DNA from: an uncultured Paracoccaceae bacterium
GTDB taxonomy: Bacteria > Pseudomonadota > Alphaproteobacteria > Rhodobacterales > Rhodobacteraceae
Length of the DNA stretch: 64,000 nucleotides
Assembly: GCA_934500835.1 (NCBI GenBank)
Contig: CAKSTR010000009.1
Coordinates: 128,175 to 192,174 of the forward strand
Direction: 5' to 3'
Shown here: in pieces, positions 1 through 9,667 of the stretch
How positions within the stretch are numbered: the first letter of the stretch is position 1
Layout of the letters: each line of letters starts with the position of its first letter
Translations under genes and position numbers: made by a program
Notes under the pieces: model-generated
Database searches by the model: none
What the model was told of the DNA's origin: nothing
The model's input: the letters and a program-made list of their open reading frames with translations, nothing else

Positions 1-463
1 GATCTTCAAGCGCGGCTCGGTCGGGGTTGTCTCGCGCTCGGGCACGCTGACCTATGAAGCCGTGAAACAGACGACCGACGTTGGCCTGGGCCAGTCCTCG
101 GCCGTCGGCATCGGCGGCGACCCGATCAAGGGCACCGAACATATCGACGTGCTGGAAATGTTCCTGGCCGACCCGGAAACCACCTCGATCATCATGATCG
201 GCGAGATCGGCGGCTCAGCCGAAGAGGAAGCCGCGCAATTCCTGGCCGACGAGAAGAAAAAGGGCCGCTGGAAGCCGACCGCCGGCTTCATCGCCGGCCG
301 CACCGCCCCTCCGGGCCGCCGCATGGGCCATGCCGGCGCCATCGTCGCGGGCGGCAAGGGCGATGCCGGATCGAAGATCGAGGCCATGCGCTCGGCCGGC
401 ATCGTCGTGGCCGACAGCCCCGCGACGTTGGGCGAAGCCGTGCTGAAGGCGATCAAAGGGTAA
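1..463 (+). CDS. sucD: Succinyl-CoA synthetase alpha subunit, C-terminal part
   Basis: Partial gene entering from the left edge; the reading frame is open from base 2 and stops at 463, giving about 153 residues. It is the C-terminal half of the ADP/GDP-forming succinyl-CoA ligase alpha subunit, the TCA-cycle enzyme joining succinyl-CoA hydrolysis to NTP synthesis. The active-site signature [17 protein letters not shown] is present; its His (GHAG) is the residue phosphorylated in this family. The segment [17 protein letters not shown] is also typical. It lies upstream of sucA and sucB in the same direction, as in many alphaproteobacteria. Nothing looks damaged in the visible part. Confidence 0.97.
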   Translation, partial: IFKRGSVGVVSRSGTLTYEAVKQTTDVGLGQSSAVGIGGDPIKGTEHIDVLEMFLADPETTSIIMIGEIGGSAEEEAAQFLADEKKKGRWKPTAGFIAGRTAPPGRRMGHAGAIVAGGKGDAGSKIEAMRSAGIVVADSPATLGEAVLKAIKG

Positions 464-481
464 GCCGGTTACTGGTAAAGA

Positions 482-1306
482 TTGAAAGCCCATCGGATGC
501 AGCCTTCAACATCGAGCAAAGCAATCGCAGGGGCGGCCGTCTGGCTTGCCGGGTCAGGGTTGGCCTGCTCCGCGATTTCCGAGGCTGCTCCGGTCAATGC
601 GATCGAGGGCGCAATCTATGCCTGCGCCGGTCAGCCACTGTCGATTGAGGGGCGATTGCAGGCATTGAACGCGGCACAGTGGCTTGTTGCGGAAGACACG
701 CCGAACGCACGTGATTACTTCGGCCATTTGCTTGCGTCCCAATATGGCTTTCCAACGTTCCTGCTCGATCAGGTGCGGGCCAACGCTCTGGTTGCCCGCG
801 AGGATGTCGCCCCCCCGGCAAGCGCGGTCTTCTGGCGTTCAGAATCGCGCCTGAAGGGCGAAGCACTGGCGGAAGGGAAAGCGATCAATGTCGAAGCCGT
901 CATAGCCTCGGCCAAGGAGCATGACGCCTCGGTTGAGCTGTATTTGACCCTTGGCGACGTGCACGCAGTCCTGCAAGTGCTGGCCCTGCGGCGAGGCAAC
1001 TCTTTTCAAGACTTTCATCTGTTCTGCAATCTGTTCCTGGCCCAGCCGCTGGACGAGGACTTCATTGTCAGGTCGCTGCCGGAGGCAGTCAAACCTGCCG
1101 ATGTCAGAAAGGAACGGACGTACAAGCCGACATATAGCGGCACGCTACTCTCATACAGCACCACTTCGGGCTATGCTGGCGAAGTGACTTACGTGGATGC
1201 AACCACACTTGCCCCGCTCAGAACCTACCAATCGCGCTTCGGTTCCAAAGCAAAAATCTCGACGATACTGAACTTCGATTCCCTGAATGTGCCGCTGCAA
1301 AACTGA
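482..1306 (+). CDS. Hypothetical exported (possible lipo-) protein between sucD and sucA
   Basis: Unrecognised 274-aa protein. The N-terminus has a hydrophobic stretch (residues about 14-32) ending in SGLAC, which resembles a lipobox, so a lipoprotein is possible. The remainder is mixed alpha/beta with no motif I know. The first in-frame start is TTG at 482; ATG at 497 is equally possible, and neither has a clear Shine-Dalgarno. It is separated from sucD by only 18 bp and from sucA by 26 bp, so it may be co-transcribed with TCA genes. Its base composition and codon use look less GC-biased than its neighbours, suggesting later insertion. Function unknown. Confidence 0.7.
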   Translation: MKAHRMQPSTSSKAIAGAAVWLAGSGLACSAISEAAPVNAIEGAIYACAGQPLSIEGRLQALNAAQWLVAEDTPNARDYFGHLLASQYGFPTFLLDQVRANALVAREDVAPPASAVFWRSESRLKGEALAEGKAINVEAVIASAKEHDASVELYLTLGDVHAVLQVLALRRGNSFQDFHLFCNLFLAQPLDEDFIVRSLPEAVKPADVRKERTYKPTYSGTLLSYSTTSGYAGEVTYVDATTLAPLRTYQSRFGSKAKISTILNFDSLNVPLQN

Positions 1307-1332
1307 CTCAGGCGTCTTCGCAAGGTAACCCC

Positions 1333-4299
1333 ATGACCGACCAATCCCCCACCGCCGCCTTCAATGCCTCGTCCTTCCTTGACGGGGCGAATGCCGATTA
1401 TGTCGATCAGCTTCAGGCCCGCTATGCCGAGGACCCGAATTCGGTCGATGCCGCCTGGGCCGAGTTCTTCCGCGCCATGGGCGACAGCGAGCTGGATGCC
1501 AAGCGGGCGGCAAGCGGCCCGTCCTGGGCCCGGCCCGACTGGCCGCCGCAGCCGGTGGATGACCTGACCGCCGCGCTGACCGGGGAATGGCCGGTTGCGC
1601 CGGTTAAGGAACAGAAGGCCGCCGGGGCGAAGATCGCCGCCAAGGCCGCCGATCAGGGTGTCAACCTGACCGAGGCGCAGCTTCAGCGCGCCGTGATCGA
1701 TTCCATCCGTGCGCTGATGATCATCCGCGCCTACCGGATCCGCGGCCACCTTGCCGCCGACCTTGACCCGCTGGGCATGCGCGAGCAGTCCCCGCACCCC
1801 GAGTTGGAACCGGAAAGCTATGGCTTCACCGAAGCCGACATGGACCGGCCGATCTTCATCGACAACGTGCTGGGGCTGACCCATGCCTCGATGCGGCAGA
1901 TCATCGACATCCTCAAGCGCACCTATTGCGGCACCTTCGCGCTGCAATACATGCATATCTCGGACCCCGAGCAATCGTCCTGGCTCAAGGAACGGATCGA
2001 GGGCTACGGCAAGGAGATCCAGTTCACCCGTGAGGGCCGCAAGGCCATCCTGAACAAGCTGGTCGAAGCCGAAGGTTACGAAAAGTTCCTTCATGTCAAA
2101 TACATGGGCACCAAGCGCTTCGGCCTTGACGGTGCCGAGGCGCTGATTCCGGCGATGGAGCAGATCATCAAGCGCGGCGGCGCGCTTGGGGTGAAAGAGG
2201 TCATCATCGGCATGCCGCACCGCGGCCGGCTGAACGTGCTGGCGAACGTGATGCTGAAGCCCTACCGGGCCATCTTCAACGAATTCCAGGGCGGCAGCTA
2301 CAAGCCCGACGATGTCGATGGTTCGGGTGACGTGAAATACCACCTCGGCGCCTCGGCCGACCGCGAGTTCGACGGCAACACGGTCCACCTGTCGCTGACC
2401 GCCAACCCCAGCCACCTCGAGGCGGTGAACCCCGTGGTTCTGGGCAAGGTCCGCGCCAAGCAGGACCAGTTCAACGACAGCGCCGAACGGATCGCCGTGC
2501 TGCCGATCCTGCTGCATGGCGATGCGGCCTTTGCCGGTCAGGGTGTGGTGGCGGAATGCCTGCAGCTTTCCGGCATCAAGGGCCACCGCACCGGCGGCTG
2601 CATCCATATCATCGTCAACAACCAGATCGGCTTTACCACTGCGCCGCATTTCAGCCGGACCAGCCCCTACCCGACCGACATCGCCCTGATGGTCGAGGCG
2701 CCGATCTTCCACGTCAACGGGGATGACCCGGAAGCCGTGGTCCATGCCGCCCGCGTGGCGACCGAGTTCCGCCAGCAGTTCCACAAGGACGTGGTGCTGG
2801 ACATCATCTGCTACCGCCGCTTCGGTCACAACGAAGGCGACGAGCCGATGTTCACCAACCCCGCGATGTACAACCGCATCCGCAAGCAGAAGACCACGCT
2901 GCAGCTTTATACCGAACGGCTGGTGACCGACGGGCTGATCCCCGAAGGCGAGATCGAGGATATGAAGGCTGCCTTCCAGGCCCGCCTGAATGAGGAATTC
3001 GAGGCCGGCAAGGACTATCGCCCCAACAAGGCCGACTGGCTGGACGGGCGCTGGAAGAACATGCAGACCAAGGATCTGGAGAATTACCAGCGCGGCGAGA
3101 CCTGGATCACACCCGAGACCTTCGCCGAGATCGGCACCGCCCTGACCCGGGTGCCAGAGGGCTTCCACCTGCACAAGACGGTACAACGCCAGCTGGATGC
3201 CAAGGCGAAGATGTTCGCCGAAGGCCGCGGCTTCGACTGGGCCACGGCCGAGGCACTGGCCTTCGGCTCGCTTGAGGTCGAAGGCTTCCCGGTCCGCCTG
3301 TCCGGGCAGGATTGCACCCGCGGCACCTTCTCGCAGCGCCATGCCGGCCTTGTCGATCAGGAGACCGAGGAACGCTATTACCCGCTGAACCACATTCGTG
3401 CCGGTCAGGCGCGGTTCGAGGTCATCGACTCCATGCTGTCGGAATATGCCGTGCTTGGGTTTGAGTACGGCTATTCGCTGGCGGAACCGAACGGGCTGAC
3501 CCTGTGGGAAGCGCAGTTCGGCGATTTCGCCAATGGCGCGCAGATCATGTTCGACCAGTTCATCAACTCGGGCGAGGCGAAATGGCTGCGGATGTCCGGC
3601 CTTGTCGTGCTTCTGCCGCACGGGATGGAAGGCCAGGGCCCGGAACATTCCTCGGGCCGGCTGGAGCGTTTCCTGCAGAACTCGGCCGAGGAAAACTGGA
3701 TCGTCGCCAACTGCTCGACCCCGGCGAACTACTTCCACATCCTGCGCCGGCAGATGCACCGCAGCTACCGCAAGCCGCTGATCCTGATGACGCCGAAATC
3801 GCTGCTGCGTCATCCGATGTGCATCAGCGACGCCGAGGATTTCACCAATGGCTCCACCTTCCACCGCGTCCTCTGGGATGACGCGCAGAAGGGCCATTCC
3901 GAGATGAAGCTGAAGGCCGACAAGGACATCCGCCGCGTCGTCCTGTGCTCGGGCAAGGTCTATTACGACCTTCTGGCCGAACGGGATGCGCGGGGGCTGG
4001 ACGATGTCTATCTTCTGCGGGTGGAACAGCTATACCCGATCCCCGGCATGGCGCTGACGGCGGAACTGTCGCGCTTTGCCAATGCCGAGTTCGTCTGGTG
4101 CCAGGAAGAGCCGAAGAACCAGGGCGCCTGGTCCTATATCGAACCCGAGCTGGAAACCCTGCTGACCAAGGTGCGCGGCACCCCGACCCGACCGCGCTAT
4201 ACCGGGCGCGTGGCCTCTGCCTCGCCGGCAACCGGCCTCGCCTCCCGCCACAAAGCCGAACAAACCGCGCTGGTCGATGCCGCGCTGACCATCGCCTGA
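1333..4299 (+). CDS. sucA: 2-oxoglutarate dehydrogenase E1 component
   Basis: Thiamine-diphosphate E1 of the 2-oxoglutarate dehydrogenase complex, which decarboxylates 2-oxoglutarate and passes the succinyl group to the lipoyl arm of SucB. At 988 aa it has the normal family length. Visible landmarks are the N-terminal [13 protein letters not shown] segment that anchors E1o to the complex, [14 protein letters not shown] around residue 296, [11 protein letters not shown] around 396, the ThDP/Mg binding run NNQIGFTT, and GRLERFLQ with [17 protein letters not shown] in the transketolase domain. It is followed after 11 bp by sucB in the same direction, so the two are surely co-transcribed. Confidence 0.98.
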   Translation: MTDQSPTAAFNASSFLDGANADYVDQLQARYAEDPNSVDAAWAEFFRAMGDSELDAKRAASGPSWARPDWPPQPVDDLTAALTGEWPVAPVKEQKAAGAKIAAKAADQGVNLTEAQLQRAVIDSIRALMIIRAYRIRGHLAADLDPLGMREQSPHPELEPESYGFTEADMDRPIFIDNVLGLTHASMRQIIDILKRTYCGTFALQYMHISDPEQSSWLKERIEGYGKEIQFTREGRKAILNKLVEAEGYEKFLHVKYMGTKRFGLDGAEALIPAMEQIIKRGGALGVKEVIIGMPHRGRLNVLANVMLKPYRAIFNEFQGGSYKPDDVDGSGDVKYHLGASADREFDGNTVHLSLTANPSHLEAVNPVVLGKVRAKQDQFNDSAERIAVLPILLHGDAAFAGQGVVAECLQLSGIKGHRTGGCIHIIVNNQIGFTTAPHFSRTSPYPTDIALMVEAPIFHVNGDDPEAVVHAARVATEFRQQFHKDVVLDIICYRRFGHNEGDEPMFTNPAMYNRIRKQKTTLQLYTERLVTDGLIPEGEIEDMKAAFQARLNEEFEAGKDYRPNKADWLDGRWKNMQTKDLENYQRGETWITPETFAEIGTALTRVPEGFHLHKTVQRQLDAKAKMFAEGRGFDWATAEALAFGSLEVEGFPVRLSGQDCTRGTFSQRHAGLVDQETEERYYPLNHIRAGQARFEVIDSMLSEYAVLGFEYGYSLAEPNGLTLWEAQFGDFANGAQIMFDQFINSGEAKWLRMSGLVVLLPHGMEGQGPEHSSGRLERFLQNSAEENWIVANCSTPANYFHILRRQMHRSYRKPLILMTPKSLLRHPMCISDAEDFTNGSTFHRVLWDDAQKGHSEMKLKADKDIRRVVLCSGKVYYDLLAERDARGLDDVYLLRVEQLYPIPGMALTAELSRFANAEFVWCQEEPKNQGAWSYIEPELETLLTKVRGTPTRPRYTGRVASASPATGLASRHKAEQTALVDAALTIA

Positions 4300-4310
4300 A
4301 GGAGTTGATG

Positions 4311-5567
4311 ATGACCGACGTCATGGTGCCCGCCCTGGGCGAAAGTGTGTCCGAGGCCACGGTGTCTACCTGGTTCAAGAAGCCGGGCGATGCGGTGAAG
4401 GTGGACGAGATGCTGTGCGAGCTTGAGACCGACAAGGTCTCGGTCGAGGTGCCCTCGCCCGTTGCCGGTGTGCTGGCCGAGATCCTGGCCCCCGAAGGCA
4501 CGACGGTCGCCGCGAATGCGCGGCTGGCCATCGTGACCGAAGGTGCCGCCGCCCCTGCCTCCAAGGCTGCCGAACCGAAGGCCGCCGAGCCGAAGGCCGC
4601 TGCCGCTGCCGCAGTCGGCTCTCCCGGTGCCGGCCCCGAGACCCTGACGCCCCGGGCCGACGTGGAGGATGCGCCTTCCGCCAAGAAGGCCATGGCCGAG
4701 GCCGGCCTGTCGCGCGATGCCATCCAGCCCACCGGCAAGGACGGCCGCGTGATGAAAGAGGACGTGGCCCGCACCGTGGCCGGTGCCGCCGGTGCCGCCG
4801 CGGCTGCCGTGGCCCCGGCCCCGGCCCCCGCCGCGATCCCGCGCGCGCCGGTCCACGCCGATGACGCCGCCCGCGAAGAGCGGGTCAAGATGACCCGCCT
4901 GCGCCAGACCATCGCGCGCCGGCTGAAGGACGCCCAGAACACCGCCGCCATGCTGACCACCTATAACGAGGTGGACATGTCCGGCATCATGTCCTTGCGC
5001 AATGAATACAAGGATGCCTTCGAGAAGAAGCACGGCGTCAAGCTGGGCTTCATGTCCTTCTTCGTGAAGGCCTGCGTCCACGCCCTGAAGGAAGTCCCCG
5101 AGGTCAATGCCGAGATCGACGGCACCGATGTGGTCTACAAGAACTACGTCCATATGGGGGTTGCCGTCGGCACGCCTTCGGGCCTTGTGGTGCCCGTGGT
5201 GCGTGACGCCGACCAGATGGGCTTTGCCGCGATCGAGAAGAAGATCGCCGAACTGGGCCTGCGCGCCCGCGACGGCAAATTGTCGATGGCCGAGATGCAG
5301 GGCGGCTCCTTCACCATCTCGAACGGCGGCGTCTATGGCAGCCTGATGTCCTCGCCGATCCTGAACCCGCCGCAATCGGGTATCCTTGGCATGCACAAGA
5401 TCCAGGACCGCCCCGTGGTGGTGAACGGCCAGATCGTCATCCGCCCGATGATGTATCTGGCGCTCAGCTACGACCACCGGATCGTGGACGGCAAAGGCGC
5501 CGTGACCTTCCTCGTGCGCGTGAAAGAGGCGCTGGAGGACCCCCGTCGGCTGCTGATGGATCTGTGA
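4311..5567 (+). CDS. sucB: 2-oxoglutarate dehydrogenase E2, dihydrolipoyl succinyltransferase
   Basis: Core of the 2-oxoglutarate dehydrogenase complex; 418 aa. Order of domains: an N-terminal lipoyl domain with the lipoylated Lys in ETDKVSVEV (about residue 42), an Ala/Pro/Glu-rich linker, an E3-binding domain around 125-165 ([22 protein letters not shown]), a second Ala/Pro linker, and the catalytic acyltransferase domain ending with SYDHRIVDG (active His about 389). Two ATGs lie in tandem at 4308 and 4311; the second was chosen because GGAG at 4301 is then 6 bases upstream. Confidence 0.97.
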   Translation: MTDVMVPALGESVSEATVSTWFKKPGDAVKVDEMLCELETDKVSVEVPSPVAGVLAEILAPEGTTVAANARLAIVTEGAAAPASKAAEPKAAEPKAAAAAAVGSPGAGPETLTPRADVEDAPSAKKAMAEAGLSRDAIQPTGKDGRVMKEDVARTVAGAAGAAAAAVAPAPAPAAIPRAPVHADDAAREERVKMTRLRQTIARRLKDAQNTAAMLTTYNEVDMSGIMSLRNEYKDAFEKKHGVKLGFMSFFVKACVHALKEVPEVNAEIDGTDVVYKNYVHMGVAVGTPSGLVVPVVRDADQMGFAAIEKKIAELGLRARDGKLSMAEMQGGSFTISNGGVYGSLMSSPILNPPQSGILGMHKIQDRPVVVNGQIVIRPMMYLALSYDHRIVDGKGAVTFLVRVKEALEDPRRLLMDL

Positions 5568-5575
5568 CGCATCAA

Positions 5576-5600
5576 GGGAGCCCGTCACCTGGGCTCCCTT
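5576..5600 (+). terminator. Rho-independent-like terminator after sucB
   Basis: Perfect 8-bp stem GGGAGCCC / GGGCTCCC with a 7-base loop, ending in TT, 8 bases after the sucB stop. It probably ends the sucAB transcript. From here to the next gene start at 5876 I see no convincing gene. Confidence 0.75.
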
Positions 5601-5875
5601 ACGACCTTGGTGAAGGGATCTGATGACAGAGCATCAACGGACCGCCCCTCTCAGGAAAGCCAGTGCTTCCGCCCCATATCGCCGGAAGCACGCCTTTGTC
5701 GTACTCTTCGGAACAACCCATGCCGAGCACCCTATATCACGCTCCATTGCAGCAAACTGCGAAAGGTCGGGGATCGGCACATGGGGCCGCACGTTGCCAT
5801 GGGTGTAGAACTCGCAGACTATGTTGAACTGAGATGACCCTGCGTCGGCAGACGCGCTTCTTCCTGGAGGTCCCC

Positions 5876-6112
5876 ATGCAACTCCTGATCCAGACCACCG
5901 CCCCTGACTATGCCGCGTGGAAATCCGCCTTCGATGCGGAATCCGAAAACATCGCCGATGCCGGCCTGAATACCCTGCAGATCTGGAAGGGCGACGCCGG
6001 CGCTGTTCTTGCCCTGTTCGAGGTCGCCAACCGCGGCAGGGCCGAGGCCTGGCTGGCCAAGCAATCCGCCTTCGGCCGCGGCGTCTCGGCGCAGTTCCTG
6101 GAAACGGCATGA
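5876..6112 (+). CDS. Small hypothetical protein (possible ferredoxin-fold)
   Basis: 78-aa protein starting at an ATG preceded by a strong GGAGG (5868-5872). An in-frame start 42 bases upstream exists but lacks such a site. The sequence (MQLLIQTTAPDYAAW... ending VSAQFLETA) is compact alpha/beta and resembles small monooxygenase-like ferredoxin folds, but no catalytic residues can be assigned. Its stop codon overlaps the start of the following MAPEG gene (ATGA), so the two are translationally coupled and head a five-gene overlapping cluster leading to lpdA. Confidence 0.7.
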   Translation: MQLLIQTTAPDYAAWKSAFDAESENIADAGLNTLQIWKGDAGAVLALFEVANRGRAEAWLAKQSAFGRGVSAQFLETA

Positions 6113-6501
6113 CCCCTGAACTCGCCGCCCTGTCGACCCTCGCCTTCGTGCATTTCGCCACGGTCTTCCTGGCGCAGCACTTCCTGACGCGGGACATCGG
6201 GCGCGACGGCAACATGGGCACGCGCGAGAACATGGAGGCGCAGCTGTCCGAGACCACCCTGCGCCTGCGCCGCGCCACCGCGAACTTCGTGGAAAACGTC
6301 GGCCCCTTCATCATCGCAGTCGTGGTGGTGGTGCTGGCCGGCAAGACCTCGACCCTGACGACGATCCTTGCCTGGGCCTATGTCGCAGCCCGCATCCTTT
6401 ACGTCCCGGCCTATGCGCTGGCCTGGGTGCCCGGCCGCAGCCTGATCTGGGTCGCCGGCGCCGCCGCCACGCTGGCGCTTTTGATCATCGGGCTGATCTG
6501 A
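6109..6501 (+). CDS. MAPEG family membrane protein
   Basis: 130-aa integral membrane protein with about four hydrophobic segments. The arrangement TLRLRRATANFVENVGPFI followed by VAARILYVPAYALAWVPGRSLIW is the signature of the MAPEG family (membrane-associated proteins in eicosanoid and glutathione metabolism). Bacterial members of this group have no proven substrate, so a glutathione-linked role is only family-level inference. Overlaps the upstream gene by 4 bp (ATGA) and the downstream NTF2-like gene by 1 base (TGATG). A second MAPEG gene lies at 7694-8089. Confidence 0.88.
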   Translation: MTPELAALSTLAFVHFATVFLAQHFLTRDIGRDGNMGTRENMEAQLSETTLRLRRATANFVENVGPFIIAVVVVVLAGKTSTLTTILAWAYVAARILYVPAYALAWVPGRSLIWVAGAAATLALLIIGLI

Positions 6502-6854
6502 TGGCCGGTGACCTTTCCGCCCTTGAACACTCCCTCTGGCGGGCCGGCACCCGCTTTGACCGCGCGCGGATGGAGAACAGCTTCGCACCGGATTTCTTCG
6601 AGTTCGGCCGGTCGGGCCGCCGCTACACCCGCGACGAGATGTTTTTCGACCCGGCCGATACCGAACAGATCGACGCCACCCTGCACGACATCCGCATCAC
6701 GGCCCTGTCGACGGACCTCGCCCTTGTGACCTATGTCTCCCAGGTCCGCCATGATGAGGTCGAATGGGCCAACCGCAGCTCGATCTGGGACCGGTCCTCC
6801 GGGCGCTGGCAATTGCGCTTTCATCAGGGCACGCCCTGCGCGGCTTTGACATGA
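6501..6854 (+). CDS. NTF2-like / DUF4440-type protein
   Basis: 117-aa protein with the layout of small NTF2-like (SnoaL/DUF4440) proteins: LEHSLWRAGTRFDRARMENSFAPDFFEFGRSG at the start, then alternating strands with WANRSSIWDR and WQLRFHQGTP at the end. Such folds bind small ligands or act as enzymes; no specific role can be read. The start overlaps the preceding stop (TGATG) and the stop overlaps the next start (ATGA), so it is translated as part of the cluster. Confidence 0.8.
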   Translation: MAGDLSALEHSLWRAGTRFDRARMENSFAPDFFEFGRSGRRYTRDEMFFDPADTEQIDATLHDIRITALSTDLALVTYVSQVRHDEVEWANRSSIWDRSSGRWQLRFHQGTPCAALT

Positions 6855-7684
6855 GCGCGCTCCTCTTCCCCCCGCCCGCCGATCCCGCGACCGTCGCCCA
6901 ACGCGCCGGGGCCTTCGCCGCGGCCCATCCCGGCGCCTTCTCCGGCCCGGAAGACGCCCGCACCCATCTGCACGAGATCTGCCTCCCGGCCTCTGGCCGT
7001 TGGGCCTATGCGATGACGACCAAGGCCGCGTCCTCCTCGATGAAGCGGCTTCTGTTCCAGCTGGAGTTCGGCCAGCCGCTGACCACCGATGTCAACGACC
7101 CCAATGACCTGAACGGCGATGCCGCCACCACGCGCCTGCTGGACACAGGGCTTTTCGCCCGCGCCTATGAGGTGGCCGATCCCGCCGCCACCCTGGCCGG
7201 TGCCCTGCGCATCACCACCGTCCGCGACCCCGCCCTGCGCGCCGTTTCCGCCTTCAAGCACCTCTGCCGCGCCCATTCGCGCAGCGACATTCCCTTTTAT
7301 GCCGAACGGCTGCACATATCCGCCGTCACGGGGCTGGACTGGGCAAAGGACAGCTATCGCGGCGCGGGGCTGGAACGGTTCCTGACCTTCATCGACTGGG
7401 CCTATACCTCGGGCCGCACCGACCTTGTCGACCCGCACTGGCGCCGCCAGACCGAGATCGTCCGCCCCGCGATCTTCCGCCCCGACATCACCGCCAGGGT
7501 CGAGGATCTGCCCCCCTACCTGCACCAGATTGCCGAGCGACTGGACAGACCCCTGCCCGCGGGCTTCGTCACCCCCCATGCCAATGCCAGCCCGGCCGCC
7601 ACCGGCCGCGACCTGCTGACCCCCGCCGCCGAGGCACTGATCGCCAGGATCTATGCCGCCGATTACGAAGCCTTCGGCTACTGA
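6851..7684 (+). CDS. Sulfotransferase family protein
   Basis: 277-aa cytoplasmic protein of the carbohydrate-type sulfotransferase superfamily, which transfers sulfate from PAPS. An N-terminal AMTTKAASSSMKRLLFQ (phosphosulfate-binding-like loop with KxxSSS) and the central RITTVRDPALRAVSAFKHL (the 3'-phosphate-binding R-P-R-S region) support this. The acceptor cannot be predicted. Start ATG at 6851 overlaps the previous stop codon. It sits among small genes between the E2o and E3 genes, a placement with no evident functional link. Confidence 0.82.
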   Translation: MSALLFPPPADPATVAQRAGAFAAAHPGAFSGPEDARTHLHEICLPASGRWAYAMTTKAASSSMKRLLFQLEFGQPLTTDVNDPNDLNGDAATTRLLDTGLFARAYEVADPAATLAGALRITTVRDPALRAVSAFKHLCRAHSRSDIPFYAERLHISAVTGLDWAKDSYRGAGLERFLTFIDWAYTSGRTDLVDPHWRRQTEIVRPAIFRPDITARVEDLPPYLHQIAERLDRPLPAGFVTPHANASPAATGRDLLTPAAEALIARIYAADYEAFGY

Positions 7685-7693
7685 GGAACAGCA

Positions 7694-8089
7694 ATGACGC
7701 CCGAGCTGACAGTCCTTGCGCTTTGCGGCCTGCTTCAGGCGGTGCAATACCTGCTCTACGCCATCCCGGCCAATATCGAGCTTGGCTCCGGCTACCTCTC
7801 CTCGGCCCGCGACCGGCCGCCTTCGCGGCACCTGTCGCTGCGCACCGCCCGCCTGCAGCGCGCCCTCGCGAACCATTTCGAGGCGCTGATCCTCTTCACC
7901 CTCGCCGTGGTGGTGCTCACCCTTTCGGGCCAGTCCACCCCGCTTACCCAAGGTGCCGGCTGGGTCTTCCTTGCCGCCCGCATCCTCTACATCCCCGCCT
8001 ATGCCTTCGGCTGGCGTCCCTGGCGTTCGCTCATCTGGGCCGCAGGCTTCCTTGCAACCCTCACCCTTCTGGTGTCATCCCTGCTCTGA
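7694..8089 (+). CDS. MAPEG family membrane protein (second copy)
   Basis: 131-aa membrane protein with four hydrophobic segments. The shared pattern LRTARLQRALANHFEALILF and FLAARILYIPAYAFGWRPWRSLIW aligns with the MAPEG protein encoded at 6109-6501, so the two are paralogues in one cluster. It begins 9 bp after the sulfotransferase stop with AGGAA just upstream. Physiological role unknown. Confidence 0.88.
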   Translation: MTPELTVLALCGLLQAVQYLLYAIPANIELGSGYLSSARDRPPSRHLSLRTARLQRALANHFEALILFTLAVVVLTLSGQSTPLTQGAGWVFLAARILYIPAYAFGWRPWRSLIWAAGFLATLTLLVSSLL

Positions 8090-8121
8090 CACCATTTTCT
8101 GTCCGCAAATATCCTGGGGGT

Positions 8122-8139
8122 CCGGGGGCTAGCCCCCGG
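8122..8139. repeat. 18-bp GC-rich palindrome before lpdA
   Basis: Perfect palindrome CCGGGGGCTAGCCCCCGG inside the 76-bp gap between the MAPEG gene and lpdA. GGGGGCTAGCCCCC-type elements embedded in a GGGGGTCCGGGGGC context are common dispersed intergenic repeats in Rhodobacteraceae (recollection). It could form an RNA hairpin that attenuates transcription into lpdA. Confidence 0.55.
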
Positions 8140-8165
8140 CCGCCGGAAACCGAAAGGAGAACCCC

Positions 8166-9554
8166 ATGGCAGACTTCGACCTCATCGTGATCGGCGGCGG
8201 CCCCGGCGGCTATGTCTGCGCCATCCGTGCAGCCCAGCTTGGCCTGAAGACCGCTTGCGTCGAAGGGCGCGAAACACTGGGCGGCACCTGCCTCAACGTC
8301 GGCTGCATCCCGTCGAAGGCGCTTCTGAACGCCACCCACCTTCTGCACGAAACCCATGAGAACTTCGAGAAGATGGGCCTGATGGGCGCCAAGCCGACCG
8401 TCGACTGGGAGCGGATGCTGCGCTACAAGGACGATGTGATCGGCGGCAACACCAAGGGGATCGAATTCCTCTTCAAGAAGAACAAGGTCACCTGGCTGAA
8501 AGGCTGGGGATCGATCCCGGCACCCGGTCAGGTCCAGGTCGGGGACGAGGTTCATACCGCGAAGAACATCGTCATCGCCACCGGCTCCGAGGCCTCGGTC
8601 CTGCCGGGGATCACGGTGGATGAGGAAATCATCGTCACCTCGACCGGCGCCCTGGCCCTGCCGAAGATCCCCAAAAGCATGGTCGTCATCGGCGCCGGCG
8701 TGATCGGGCTTGAGATGGGGTCGGTCTATGCCCGGCTTGGCGCCGAAGTGACGGTGGTCGAATATCTCGACGCCATCACCCCCGGCATGGACGCCGAGGT
8801 CGCCAAGACCTTCCAGCGCATCCTGTCGAAGCAGGGGCTGAAATTCGTCCTCGGCGCTGCGGTCCAGGTGGTCGAGCGCACGGCACACGGCGCCAAGGTG
8901 GCATGGAAGCTGCGCAAGAACGATGCCGCCGGCGAGATCGAGGCCGATGTCGTCCTCGTCGCCACCGGCCGCAAACCCTACACCGCCGGTCTTGGGCTCG
9001 AGTCGATCGGGGTCGAGATGGGCCCGCGCGGCACCATCAAGACCGATGGCGCGCTGCGCACCAACATCCCCGGCCTCTATGCCATCGGCGATGCGGTGGC
9101 CGGCCCGATGCTGGCCCACAAGGCCGAGGACGAGGGCATGGCGGTGGCCGAGACCATCGCCGGCAACCACGGCCATGTGAACTACGGCGTCATCCCCGGC
9201 GTGGTCTATACCACACCCGAAGTGGCGACCGTGGGCGCCACCGAAGAGCAGCTGAAGGAAGAGGGCCGCGCCTACAAGGTCGGCAAGTTCCCCTTCATGG
9301 CCAATGCGCGGGCCAAGGCGGTGTTCCAGACCGAAGGCTTCGTCAAGCTTCTGGCCGACAAGGAAACCGACCGCATCCTTGGCTGCCACATCATCGGCCC
9401 GGGTGCCGGCGACCTGATCCATGAAATCTGCGTCGGGATGGAATTCGGCGCCTCGGCCCAGGACATCGCCCTGACCTGCCACGCCCACCCGACCTTCAGC
9501 GAGGCTGTGCGCGAAGCAGCACTCGCCTGCGGCGACGGCGCCATCCACGCCTGA
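8166..9554 (+). CDS. lpdA: Dihydrolipoyl dehydrogenase (E3)
   Basis: FAD-dependent E3 of the 2-oxoacid dehydrogenase complexes, reoxidising dihydrolipoyl groups with NAD+. 462 aa, normal length. Landmarks: FAD-binding GGGPGGY at residues 10-16, the redox-active disulfide [13 protein letters not shown] (Cys about 42 and 47), the NAD-binding [15 protein letters not shown] near 178, the second FAD segment [22 protein letters not shown] near 300, and the C-terminal catalytic [13 protein letters not shown] (His about 440). AAAGGAG lies just upstream of the ATG. Probably serves the SucAB complex encoded upstream. Confidence 0.97.
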   Translation: MADFDLIVIGGGPGGYVCAIRAAQLGLKTACVEGRETLGGTCLNVGCIPSKALLNATHLLHETHENFEKMGLMGAKPTVDWERMLRYKDDVIGGNTKGIEFLFKKNKVTWLKGWGSIPAPGQVQVGDEVHTAKNIVIATGSEASVLPGITVDEEIIVTSTGALALPKIPKSMVVIGAGVIGLEMGSVYARLGAEVTVVEYLDAITPGMDAEVAKTFQRILSKQGLKFVLGAAVQVVERTAHGAKVAWKLRKNDAAGEIEADVVLVATGRKPYTAGLGLESIGVEMGPRGTIKTDGALRTNIPGLYAIGDAVAGPMLAHKAEDEGMAVAETIAGNHGHVNYGVIPGVVYTTPEVATVGATEEQLKEEGRAYKVGKFPFMANARAKAVFQTEGFVKLLADKETDRILGCHIIGPGAGDLIHEICVGMEFGASAQDIALTCHAHPTFSEAVREAALACGDGAIHA

Positions 9555-9557
9555 GAC

Positions 9558-9593
9558 GACGCCCGAGACGATGCCCGAGACGATGCCCGAGAC
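9558..9593. repeat. Three tandem 12-bp repeats after lpdA
   Basis: GACGCCCGAGAC followed by two copies of GATGCCCGAGAC, starting three bases after the lpdA stop (the stop is 9552-9554). A simple tandem duplication; no hairpin or known regulatory role is visible. Confidence 0.7.
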
Positions 9594-9667
9594 TGGGGCA
9601 CCTCGCCCCGCCCTGCACGCGCCCCGCCGGTCCCTCCGCGCGGCGCGGGCAGGCCGCGACGACGGGT

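Noticed and set aside
1225..3897. 890-codon open frame on the - strand opposite sucA
   Set aside because: Antisense shadow of a high-GC coding gene; sucA on the + strand has full family motifs.
4197..5588. 463-codon - strand frame opposite sucB
   Set aside because: Gly/His-rich antisense translation without any domain; sucB is unambiguous.
8061..9548. 495-codon - strand frame opposite lpdA
   Set aside because: Antisense shadow of lpdA.
9558..9593. CRISPR-like array of short repeats
   Set aside because: Only three 12-bp units with no spacers; a simple tandem repeat.
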